Below, one piece after another: positions 41,703 to 48,316 of a stretch of 48,316 nucleotides of DNA. The stretch is from Betaproteobacteria bacterium (GTDB lineage Bacteria; Pseudomonadota; Gammaproteobacteria; Burkholderiales; Burkholderiaceae_C): contig CANGHH010000025.1 in assembly GCA_947453725.1 (NCBI GenBank), positions 1 through 48,316 of the forward strand, given 5' to 3'. Within the stretch, counting starts at the first letter, position 1. Every line of letters starts with the position of its first letter. The translations under genes and the position numbers were made by a program. Below the pieces are notes generated by a model. It saw only the letters and a program-made list of their open reading frames with translations, was not told the DNA's origin and made no database searches.

Positions 41703-42509
41703 ATGACTGAATCCTCGCTCGCCGACTACGCCTTCTTCCTCTGGATCATCACCGCTGGTGTTGCCCTGCTGACGGCGCATGTCGCCCTGGGTTGGCTGGC
41801 GCGCGCCCGGCGCCGGCCAGAACTGGGGCTGAGCTGGCCGGCGCAGATGCTGTCGGCCACCACGCTGGGCAGCGGCGTCTGCGCCACGGCCGTGTTGGGC
41901 CTGTCCGCCGAAGTTTCGAAGGTTCCGCTGGGCTACGGCTCGGTGGCTGCCTCCGTGCTCTGGCTGGGTGCCACCATCGTCTGCCTGCCGCTGGTCGCCT
42001 TGCTGACGTTCAGCGCACGCTGGTGGGCCTTGCTGCTGGGCGCCCTGCTGCTCGCCGGTCTCGGCAGCGGGGTGCAGATGGGCTGGGTCTGGGCGGCCGG
42101 TTTCAGACCCGGTGTGATCTGGAATTGGCCCGTGGTGGCGGCAGCGGCCACCGTCATGGGCACCGCCTGTCTCGCTGCACTGTGGATGGCCAGCCCCTCA
42201 CGCGGCACGGCGGACCACACGTCGGCTCGGCTGATGCGCTTGGGCAGCACGGTGCTGATCGGTCTGAGCCTGCTGGTCGGCCAGCAGATCGTGCTGGCCG
42301 GTGCCGACCTGGCCGGCCAGAAAGGGTCGGTCTACCGCAACCAGGTGCCCAACAGCGTGCTGAGCCTGGCCTGCGGCGCCCTGGTGCCCTTGACGCTGGC
42401 CATCATGGCGCTGGACCTGTCGCTGCGGCACCGCCAGCGCCGCAGCACACAGTCGGGCTTCACGCCGAAGAAGCGCCTCAAGCGCCGCCGCCGCGTGCGC
42501 CCGCTCTGA
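41703..42509 (+). CDS. Seven-helix membrane protein, probable degenerate MHYT domain
   Basis: The 268-residue protein has seven predicted helices (about 8-32, 47-67, 76-102, 106-131, 140-162, 181-203, 217-240) and a basic tail (KKRLKRRRR). The order and spacing match MHYT sensor domains: LGSGVCATAVLGLS (55-68), LAGLGSGVQMGWVWAAG (117-133) and GLSLLVGQQIVLAGA (187-201) fall where MHYT proteins have L-G-x-G-x-x-x-M-H-x-x-G-M. The histidines are lost in all three and only one methionine remains, so metal binding is unlikely. No signalling domain is attached. ATG 41703 precedes helix 1. The family call is an inference from the pattern. Confidence 0.6.
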   Translation: MTESSLADYAFFLWIITAGVALLTAHVALGWLARARRRPELGLSWPAQMLSATTLGSGVCATAVLGLSAEVSKVPLGYGSVAASVLWLGATIVCLPLVALLTFSARWWALLLGALLLAGLGSGVQMGWVWAAGFRPGVIWNWPVVAAAATVMGTACLAALWMASPSRGTADHTSARLMRLGSTVLIGLSLLVGQQIVLAGADLAGQKGSVYRNQVPNSVLSLACGALVPLTLAIMALDLSLRHRQRRSTQSGFTPKKRLKRRRRVRPL

Positions 42510-42534
42510 CGCCCGTGGCCGCCCTTCCTACAAT
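42506..42534 (+). promoter_or_regulatory. Candidate promoter giving a leaderless metH message
   Basis: CTGACG (42506-42511) lies 17 bases before TACAAT (42529-42534); they match the -35 and -10 consensus in four and five positions. Six bases follow before the ATG at 42541, so transcription would start at about the first base of the start codon. No ribosome site fits in those bases, in agreement with leaderless translation. The -35 overlaps the stop codon of the upstream gene. Confidence 0.5.
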
Positions 42535-42540
42535 CGGCGC

Positions 42541-43608
42541 ATGAACCAGCCCTCGACACCGAAGCCCCGCGGCTACACCCGCGGCGGCGCCCTGGCCGAC
42601 ATCCTGCAACAGCGCATCGCCATCATCGACGGCGCGATGGGCACGATGATCCAGCGCTACAAGCTGACGGAAGCCGACTTCCGCGGCGCGCGTTTCGCCG
42701 ACCACCCGAAAGACCTCAAGGGCAACAACGACCTGCTGGTGCTGACCCGGCCCGACGTGATCCGGGAAATCCACGGCCAGTACCTGGCGGCGGGCGCCGA
42801 CCTGATCGAGACCAACACCTTCGGCGCCACTTCCATCGCGCAGGAAGACTACGGTCTGGCGCACATCGCCCGCGAGATGAACGTGGCCGCCGCGCGGATC
42901 GCCCGCCAGGCCTGCGACGCCTGCAGCACGCCCGACAAGCCGCGCTTCGTCGCCGGCGCCCTCGGGCCGACGCCGCGCACCGCCAGCATCAGCCCCGACG
43001 TCAACGACCCGGGCGCGCGCAACACCAGCTTCGACGAACTGCGCGCGGCCTACCGCGAGCAGGCCGAAGGCCTGCTGGAAGGCGGCTGCGACCTGTTCCT
43101 GGTCGAGACCATCTTCGACACGCTGAACGCCAAGGCCGCGATCTTCGCGCTGGACGAACTGATGGAAGACAGCGGCGAGCGCCTGCCGGTGATCGTCTCC
43201 GGTACCGTGACCGACGCGTCGGGCCGCATCCTCAGCGGGCAGACCGTGGGCGCGTTCTGGAATTCGGTGCGCCACGCCCAGCCGCTGGCCATCGGCCTGA
43301 ACTGCGCGCTCGGCGCCACCGTGATGCGGCCCTACATCGAAGAGCTGTCCAAGGTCGCGGCCGACACCTATGTCAGCTGCTACCCGAACGCCGGCCTGCC
43401 CAATCCGATGAGCGACACCGGCTTCGACGAGACGCCGGCGGTCACTGGCGCGTTGATGGAAGAGTTCGCCAAGGCCGGTTTCCTGAACGTGGCCGGCGGC
43501 TGCTGCGGCACGACGCCGGCGCACATCGCCGAGATCGCCCGCCGCCTGGCCGGCTACCGGCCGCGCAGCCGTCAAGACCCCTTGTTCAGCGGACTGCTGA
43601 CGGCCTAG
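42541..43608 (+). CDS. metH: Homocysteine S-methyltransferase domain of split MetH
   Basis: This 355-residue protein corresponds to the N-terminal homocysteine-binding module of cobalamin-dependent methionine synthase: IAIIDGAMGTMIQRYKL, GADLIETNTFGATSIAQ, VAGALGPTPRTASISPDVND, VSGTVTDASGRILSGQT, and the zinc cysteines C255 (GLNCALGA), C321 and C322 (GGCCGTTP). Full MetH has about 1200 residues with folate, cobalamin and SAM-reactivation domains. Here the gene ends with a clean stop after this module, as in the split MetH of many Burkholderiales. The second part is not downstream, where kup converges; the two stops overlap in CTAG. Confidence 0.93.
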   Translation: MNQPSTPKPRGYTRGGALADILQQRIAIIDGAMGTMIQRYKLTEADFRGARFADHPKDLKGNNDLLVLTRPDVIREIHGQYLAAGADLIETNTFGATSIAQEDYGLAHIAREMNVAAARIARQACDACSTPDKPRFVAGALGPTPRTASISPDVNDPGARNTSFDELRAAYREQAEGLLEGGCDLFLVETIFDTLNAKAAIFALDELMEDSGERLPVIVSGTVTDASGRILSGQTVGAFWNSVRHAQPLAIGLNCALGATVMRPYIEELSKVAADTYVSCYPNAGLPNPMSDTGFDETPAVTGALMEEFAKAGFLNVAGGCCGTTPAHIAEIARRLAGYRPRSRQDPLFSGLLTA

Positions 43609-45488
43609 ATCTCGACTTTCGTTCCCAGCTCGACGATGCGATTCGTCGGCAGGTTCAGGAAGTCCGCGGCCGCGGCGGCGTTGCGGTGCATGCTGGCGAA
43701 GAGCTTTTCGCGCCACAGCGCCATGCCGCCGCCGAAGGTCGGGATCACCGTGTCGCGGCTGAGGAAATAGCTCGTTTCCATGTCGTCGAGCTGCAGGCCG
43801 CGGCCCTGCAGCAGCTTCAGCGCCTCCGGCACGTCGGGGTCGTTCTTGAAGCCGAAGTGCAGCGTCACGGCCCAGCAGGCGTGGCCCAGCGCTTCGATTT
43901 CGCAGCGCTTGTTGAATCCGACCCACGGAACCTCGTGGTGCTGCACGGTGACGAACAGGTTCTGCTCGTGCAGCACCTTGTTGTGCTTCAGGTTGTGCAG
44001 CAGCGCGAAAGGCGTCGAGCCCTTCTCGGCGCTGAGGAACACCGCGGTGCCGGAGACGCGCAGCGGCGGGCTGATGAAGATCGATTCGAGGAAGGGGTCG
44101 AGGTCGATGGCCTCTTCGCGCAGGCGCGCTGTCATCAAGGCGCGGCCGCCCTTCCAGGTGACCATCAGCGTGAAGACGCCAGCGCCGATCAGCAGCGGGA
44201 ACCAGCCGCCATCGAGCACCTTGACCGCGTTGGCCGCGAAGAAAGTCAGATCAACGACCAGGAACAGGCCGGTGGCGGCGATGCACAGCGGCAGCGACAG
44301 GCCCCAGGCCCAGCGGATGACGAAGAAGGTCATCACCGTGGTGATACTCATGTCGATGGTCACCGCGATGCCATAGGCCGAAGCCAGCGCACTGCTGCTG
44401 CCGAACATCACGACGGCAAAGACGACGAAGGCGTACAGCGTCCAGTTGACGAAGGGCACGTAGATCTGCCCGGTTTCACGGACATTGGTGTGCAGGATCC
44501 GCAAGCGTGGCATGTAGCCCAGCTGGATGGCCTGCTTGGATACCGAGAAGGCGGCCGTGATCAAGGCCTGCGAGGCGATGGAAGCCGCCGCCGTGGCCAG
44601 CGCGATCAGCGGGTAAAGGGCCCACGCCGGCGCCATTTCGTAGAAGGGGTTGCGGGCGTTCTCGGGGTGTTCGAGCAGCATCGCGCCCTGACCGAAATAG
44701 TTCAGCAGCAGCGCCGGCATGACGATGGCGAACCAGGCCAGGCGGATCGGCCGCTTGCCGAAGTGGCCGAGGTCGGCGTACAGCGCCTCGGCACCGGTCA
44801 CGCACAGCACCACCGATCCCAGCGCGACGAAGGCGATGCCGGGGTGGCCGAGCAGGAAACCCAAGGCATGGTGCGGCGACAGGGCCACCAGCACTTGCGG
44901 GTTCTGAACGATGTGGCCCGCGCCGAGCAGCGCCAGCACCGCGAACCAGACCAGCGTCACCGGCCCGAACAAGCGGCCGACGACGGCCGTGCCGAAGCGC
45001 TGGGTGACGAACAGGCCGGTCAGCACCAAGAGCGAAATCGGCACGACAAAGTGGTGCAGGCCGGGTGCCGCCACCTCCAGGCCTTCAACCGCGCCGAGCA
45101 CGCTGACGGCCGGCGTGATGACACCGTCGCCGAAGAAGATGGCGGTGCCGAAGATGCCCAGCAGCAGCAGGCGGCGGCGCAGCACGGGCTTGTCCTTTAC
45201 CGCCACCGAGGCGAGCGCCAGCATGGCGATCAGGCCCCCTTCGCCGTGGTTGTCGGCGCGCAGGATCAGCACCACGTACTTGATCGAGACCACCACGGTC
45301 AAGGTCCAGAAGACCAGGGACAGGATGCCCAGGATGTTGGCCGGCGTCAGCGGCACGCGGCCGTGCGCGAAGACCTCCTTCAGCGCATACAGGGGGCTGG
45401 TGCCGATGTCGCCATAGACGACACCGATGGCGGCGAGGGTGAGGGCTGCGAGGGCGCCGGTTGAGGGGGGGTTGCGTTCGGCGCTCAT
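43605..45488 (-). CDS. kup: Low-affinity potassium uptake protein Kup
   Basis: Kup (TrkD) is a K+/H+ symporter of the inner membrane. The 627-residue product has about 12 helices followed by a cytoplasmic C-terminal domain of about 170 residues. Signature segments are GVVYGDIGTSPLYALKEVF at helix 1, ADNHGEGGLIAML, FFGDGVITPAVSVLGAVEGL and GTAVFLSAEKGSTPFALLHN. ATG 45488 gives MSAERNPPSTGAL; the longer frame to 45599 runs into the gshA end and is rejected. It follows gshA by 67 bases that contain a 7-base inverted repeat (CCTCGTG 45501-45507, CACGAGG 45531-45537). It converges with metH and shares the CTAG with its stop. Confidence 0.96.
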   Translation of the reverse strand: MSAERNPPSTGALAALTLAAIGVVYGDIGTSPLYALKEVFAHGRVPLTPANILGILSLVFWTLTVVVSIKYVVLILRADNHGEGGLIAMLALASVAVKDKPVLRRRLLLLGIFGTAIFFGDGVITPAVSVLGAVEGLEVAAPGLHHFVVPISLLVLTGLFVTQRFGTAVVGRLFGPVTLVWFAVLALLGAGHIVQNPQVLVALSPHHALGFLLGHPGIAFVALGSVVLCVTGAEALYADLGHFGKRPIRLAWFAIVMPALLLNYFGQGAMLLEHPENARNPFYEMAPAWALYPLIALATAAASIASQALITAAFSVSKQAIQLGYMPRLRILHTNVRETGQIYVPFVNWTLYAFVVFAVVMFGSSSALASAYGIAVTIDMSITTVMTFFVIRWAWGLSLPLCIAATGLFLVVDLTFFAANAVKVLDGGWFPLLIGAGVFTLMVTWKGGRALMTARLREEAIDLDPFLESIFISPPLRVSGTAVFLSAEKGSTPFALLHNLKHNKVLHEQNLFVTVQHHEVPWVGFNKRCEIEALGHACWAVTLHFGFKNDPDVPEALKLLQGRGLQLDDMETSYFLSRDTVIPTFGGGMALWREKLFASMHRNAAAAADFLNLPTNRIVELGTKVEI

Positions 45489-45555
45489 GGATCTTTCAGG
45501 CCTCGTGATTGTGCCCTTCGCGGCGCGCGCCACGAGGGGAACGGCTGGACCGGCT

Positions 45556-46848
45556 TCAGTCGTAGTTCTCGGCCTCGGGATCGGTGGCTTCCAGTTCATA
45601 GGCGGCAGCCAGCATGGCCAGCCGGCCGATCACACCGTACATGTAGAAGCGGTTGGGCGCGCTGGCCCCCGGCTTGACGCCGGGCTTGGGCAACTGGTTG
45701 CTGCCGGCGAAGGCCAGCGGCAGGTAGCGCGAACCGGGTGCCGACAGGTTCTCGTCGACACCGCGGTCGGCATGCACGCGGTAAAAGCCGCCGACGACAT
45801 AGCGGTCGATCATCACCACCACCGGCTCGGCCACGGCGTCGTTGATGCGCTCGTAAGTCGGCACGCCTTCCTGGACGATGACCTCGTCCAGTGGCTGACC
45901 TTCGCGCACCAGCCCGCTGCGGGCACGGGCCAGACGCTCGGTGTCGTCGAGTTCCTTGACATCGCGCACGGTCAGGATGCCGATGCCGGTGGCGTTGTCG
46001 GCCTTGATGACGACGAAGGGCTTTTCGTTGATGCCGTATTCCTTGTACTTGCGGCGCACCTTGCCCAGCATCACCTCGACCTGGCTGCGCAGACCGTCCA
46101 GGCTGGTGACGTCGTTGAAATCGACCTTGCCACAGCGCGCAACCATCGGGGTGATCAGCCACGGGTCCATGCCGAGCAGCTTGGCGAATTTCTTGGCCAC
46201 CTCTTCGTAGCTCTGGAAGTGACGGCTCTTGCGCCGGGTGTCCCAGCCGGCGTGCAGCGGCGGCAACAGGTATTGCTCGTGCAGGTACTGCAGCGAGCGC
46301 GGCACGCCGCCCGACAGGTCGTTGTTCAGCAGGATGGTGCAGGGGTCGAAGTCCTTCAGCCCCAGCCGGCCGCGGTTGCGCAGCAGCGGCTCGACGATCA
46401 GTTCACTGCCGTCGGGCAGGGCCAGCGCGGTCGGTGCGGTGATGTCGGCATCCAGCGACCCCAGGCGCACGTTCAGGCCGGCCTGGGTGAAGACCTGCAC
46501 CAGACGCTGCAGGCTCTGCAGGTAGAAGGTGTTGGTGACGTGGCTTTCCGGAATCAGCAGCAGGTTCTTGGCCTCGGGGCAGATCTTCTCGATGGCCGCC
46601 ATCGCCGCCTGCACCGCCAGCGGCAGCATCTCGGCGGTCAGGTTGTTGAAGGTGCTGGGGAACAGCTGGGTGTCGACCGGCGCCAGCTTGAAGCCGGCGT
46701 TGCGCAGGTCCACCGAGGTGTAGAAGGGCGGCGTGTGCTCCATCCATTCCAGGCGGAACCAGCGCTCGATGGCCGGCATCGATTCGAGGATGCGTTGTTC
46801 GAGTTCGTTGATCGGCCCCGTGAGGGCGGTGGTGAGATGGGGAACCAT
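45556..46848 (-). CDS. gshA: Glutamate-cysteine ligase GshA (proteobacterial non-enteric type)
   Basis: The enzyme joins glutamate and cysteine in the first step of glutathione synthesis. The 430-residue protein belongs to the type found in Acidithiobacillus and beta-proteobacteria, not the E. coli type: MEHTPPFYTSVDLRNAGFKL, PVDTQLFPSTFNNL, GKVRRKYKEYGINEKPFVVI, KADNATGIGILTVRD (nucleotide-binding) and DRGVDENLSAPGSRYLPLAF, then NRFYMYGVIGRLAMLAA. ATG 46848 begins MVPHLTTALTG, the usual N terminus. In related genomes gshA is followed by gshB; here kup follows. A hairpin separates it from amt upstream, which suggests that gshA has its own promoter. Confidence 0.93.
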   Translation of the reverse strand: MVPHLTTALTGPINELEQRILESMPAIERWFRLEWMEHTPPFYTSVDLRNAGFKLAPVDTQLFPSTFNNLTAEMLPLAVQAAMAAIEKICPEAKNLLLIPESHVTNTFYLQSLQRLVQVFTQAGLNVRLGSLDADITAPTALALPDGSELIVEPLLRNRGRLGLKDFDPCTILLNNDLSGGVPRSLQYLHEQYLLPPLHAGWDTRRKSRHFQSYEEVAKKFAKLLGMDPWLITPMVARCGKVDFNDVTSLDGLRSQVEVMLGKVRRKYKEYGINEKPFVVIKADNATGIGILTVRDVKELDDTERLARARSGLVREGQPLDEVIVQEGVPTYERINDAVAEPVVVMIDRYVVGGFYRVHADRGVDENLSAPGSRYLPLAFAGSNQLPKPGVKPGASAPNRFYMYGVIGRLAMLAAAYELEATDPEAENYD

Positions 46849-46913
46849 GGGACTGCCTCAACGAGAACAAACAAGAATTCTAGGCATTTGAGGCGGGCGT
46901 GCCGGAATGCAAA

Positions 46914-46935
46914 GAGGGCACCTCACGGTGCCCTC
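46914..46935 (-). terminator. Intrinsic terminator-like hairpin after amt
   Basis: GAGGGCACC (46914-46922) and GGTGCCCTC (46927-46935) form a perfect 9-bp stem with a 4-base loop, 44 bases beyond the amt stop. Read on the minus strand it is followed by TTTGC, a short T-run. The amt message probably ends here, before gshA. Confidence 0.7.
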
Positions 46936-46948
46936 CTGACGTTGGCTG

Positions 46949-46970
46949 GCCCGGGCGCCAGAGCCCGGGC
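46949..46970 (-). repeat. Second hairpin between amt and gshA
   Basis: GCCCGGGC occurs at 46949-46956 and 46963-46970; the unit is its own reverse complement, so the copies form an 8-bp stem with a 6-base loop. It lies between the amt stop and the terminator-like hairpin and would be transcribed as the 3' end of the amt message. Confidence 0.6.
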
Positions 46971-46979
46971 AGCAGCCGC

Positions 46980-48316
46980 TTACTTGTTGTACGCGGTTTC
47001 GCCGTGCGAGCTGATGTCCAGGCCCTCACGCTCTTCGTCTTCCGGCACCCGCAGACCGATGGTCAGGTCAGCGATCTTGTAGGCGACGATGGCCACCACC
47101 GCCGACCAGACCACCGTCAGGCCAACGGCCTTGCACTGGATGATGAACTGCGCCAGCGTGCCGTCCGGGTTGGTCGCCGTGGCGCCCGTCACCCAGTCGG
47201 TGACGATGCCCGGGCCGCCCAGGGCCTGCGAGTTGAAGATGCCGGTCAGCAGCGCGCCCAGGATACCGCCGACGCCGTGGACGCCGAAGACGTCCAGCGT
47301 GTCATCGGCACCGAGCAGTTTCTTCAGGCCGGTCACGCCCCACAGGCAGACCACGCCAGCGATCAGGCCGATCACCAGGGCGCCCATGATGCCGACGTTG
47401 CCGGCGGCCGGTGTGATGGCCACCAGACCTGCGACGGCGCCCGATGCGGCACCCAGCATCGACGCCTTGCCCTTGTGCAGCGCCTCGGCCGCGCACCAGG
47501 CCAGCACCGCACCGGCGGTCGCCAGGAAGGTGTTGACGAAGGCCAGCGAAGCACTGTTGCCGGCTTCCAGCGCCGAGCCGGCGTTGAAGCCGAACCAGCC
47601 CACCCACAGCAGCGAAGCACCGACCATGGTCAGCGGCAGGCTGTGCGGGGCCATGGCTTCCTTGCCGTAGCCGATGCGCTTGCCGACCATGAAGGCACCG
47701 ACCAGACCGGCCACGGCGGCGTTGATGTGCACCACGGTGCCGCCGGCGAAGTCCAGCGCGCCCCACTGCCAGAGCAGGCCGGCCTTGGCGTTCATCGCAT
47801 CGACGACTTCCTTGCCGGTGTAGGCGTCCGGACCCATCCAGAACCAGACCATGTGCGCGATCGGCGCGTAGCTGAAGGTGAACCACAACACCATGAACAG
47901 CAGCATCGCCGAGAACTTGATGCGTTCGGCGAAGGCGCCGACGATCAGCGCGCAGGTGATGGCCGCGAAAGTGGCCTGGAAGACCACGAAGACGATTTCC
48001 GGCAGAACGACGCCCTTGCTGAAGGTGGCTGCGGTGGGGAAGTCGCCGCCGGTCGCGTTCGGGACGAACACGCCCTTCAGGAACAGCCGGTCGAGGCCGC
48101 CGATGAAGGCGTTGCCCTCGGTGAACGCCAGGCTGTAGCCGTAGAGGCACCAGAGCACGGTGATCAACGAGAACGTCACGAAGACCTGCATCAGCACCGA
48201 CAGCATGTTCTTGCTGCGCACCAGGCCGCCGTAGAACAGCGCCAGGCCGGGGATGGACATCATGATGACCAGCACGGTCGACACGAGCATCCAGCTCACG
48301 TCGCCCTTGTTGGGAA
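46980..48316 (-). CDS. amtB: Ammonium transporter Amt (N terminus beyond the window)
   Basis: AmtB is a trimeric ammonium channel of the inner membrane. The 439 residues after the first in-frame GTG contain the family marks: LALFYGGLVRSKNMLSVLMQ, WFTFSYAPIAHMVWFW (with the first pore histidine region), DFAGGTVVHINAAVAGLVGA, GWFGFNAGSALEAG and FGVHGVGGILGALLTG (second pore histidine). Translation stays open through 48316 with P-N-K-G-D directly before VSWMLV, and NKGD-x-x-WML is the usual beginning of mature AmtB, so the real start and any signal peptide are beyond the window edge. GlnK is expected upstream. The message probably ends at the hairpin at 46914-46935. Confidence 0.95.
   Translation of the reverse strand, partial: PNKGDVSWMLVSTVLVIMMSIPGLALFYGGLVRSKNMLSVLMQVFVTFSLITVLWCLYGYSLAFTEGNAFIGGLDRLFLKGVFVPNATGGDFPTAATFSKGVVLPEIVFVVFQATFAAITCALIVGAFAERIKFSAMLLFMVLWFTFSYAPIAHMVWFWMGPDAYTGKEVVDAMNAKAGLLWQWGALDFAGGTVVHINAAVAGLVGAFMVGKRIGYGKEAMAPHSLPLTMVGASLLWVGWFGFNAGSALEAGNSASLAFVNTFLATAGAVLAWCAAEALHKGKASMLGAASGAVAGLVAITPAAGNVGIMGALVIGLIAGVVCLWGVTGLKKLLGADDTLDVFGVHGVGGILGALLTGIFNSQALGGPGIVTDWVTGATATNPDGTLAQFIIQCKAVGLTVVWSAVVAIVAYKIADLTIGLRVPEDEEREGLDISSHGETAYNK

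Noticed and set aside
42510..42540. SAM or cobalamin riboswitch before metH
   Set aside because: Only 31 bases separate the upstream stop from the metH start, which is too short for either riboswitch.
45501..45537. Inverted repeat CCTCGTG/CACGAGG between gshA and kup as a terminator
   Set aside because: The loop of 23 bases is long and no T-run follows on the transcribed strand; it is noted in the kup entry only.
1..48316. Mobile elements, prophage, CRISPR or tRNA genes
   Set aside because: No transposase, integrase, repeat-spacer array or cloverleaf sequence was recognised; all long gaps are below 300 bases.

Overview
The window is compact, very GC-rich chromosomal DNA with genes on both strands, many 1-4 base stop/start overlaps and several TTG or GTG starts. 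The gene content (alr-radA next to divergent lplT, a PhaM-type PHA granule protein, a detached MetH homocysteine-binding domain, the proteobacterial GshA type, glcDEF, a one-domain H-NS, several GGDEF/EAL proteins) points to a betaproteobacterium of the order Burkholderiales, probably of the Rubrivivax/Leptothrix/Roseateles kind. This placement is inferred from gene content, not from a marker tree. I see no rRNA, tRNA, CRISPR array, insertion sequence or prophage, and no gene-free stretch above 300 bases.

Layout. 66-3319 (minus): alr, a GlsB-type membrane protein, arfB and radA; lplT (3454-4731) diverges from alr. 4757-8486: a DMT exporter, a minus-strand receiver protein, gpx and an aromatic aminotransferase. 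8528-12698: a LysR regulator divergent from a small unknown gene, an ornithine cyclodeaminase divergent from an Lrp regulator, then a DsbA-family thiol oxidoreductase and a CYTH protein. 12864-16318: an HDOD protein overlapping a PAS3-GGDEF-EAL protein. 16330-18094 (minus): three overlapping lipoprotein genes (CsgG-like, DUF4810, GNA1162/DUF799). 18321-21809: a second DMT exporter, a KAS III enzyme and a TTC38-like TPR protein. 21899-26275: four overlapping genes forming a light-dependent DNA repair or photoreception unit (photolyase, DUF2256, iron-sulfur (6-4)-type photolyase, antenna-less photolyase-like protein). 26469-27890: H-NS and a third DMT exporter.

27906-35804 is a long minus-strand run: TraB/GumN, PhaM, a FIST protein, then glcD-glcE-lrgA-lrgB-glcF. 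In this last group an LrgA/LrgB transporter pair lies inside a glycolate oxidase operon. The plastid glycolate/glycerate carrier PLGG1 is an LrgA-LrgB fusion, so the pair is probably the glycolate uptake system. 35962-39111: a second FIST protein, resembling the nitric-oxide sensor NosP, directly before a PAS-GGDEF-EAL protein. 39128-42509: a Na+/H+ antiporter-family protein, an apparent remnant of a fumarylacetoacetate hydrolase gene, a DUF3108 protein, and a seven-helix protein that looks like an MHYT domain stripped of its metal ligands. 42541-48316: the homocysteine-binding part of a split MetH, kup, gshA and an amt gene cut by the window end.

The most interesting points are the LrgAB/glycolate operon, the photolyase cluster including a protein whose FAD domain precedes a possible alpha/beta domain, the NosP-like/c-di-GMP pair, the degenerate MHYT protein, a 26-bp perfect palindrome at 18249-18274, and four 11-bp tandem repeats before radA.
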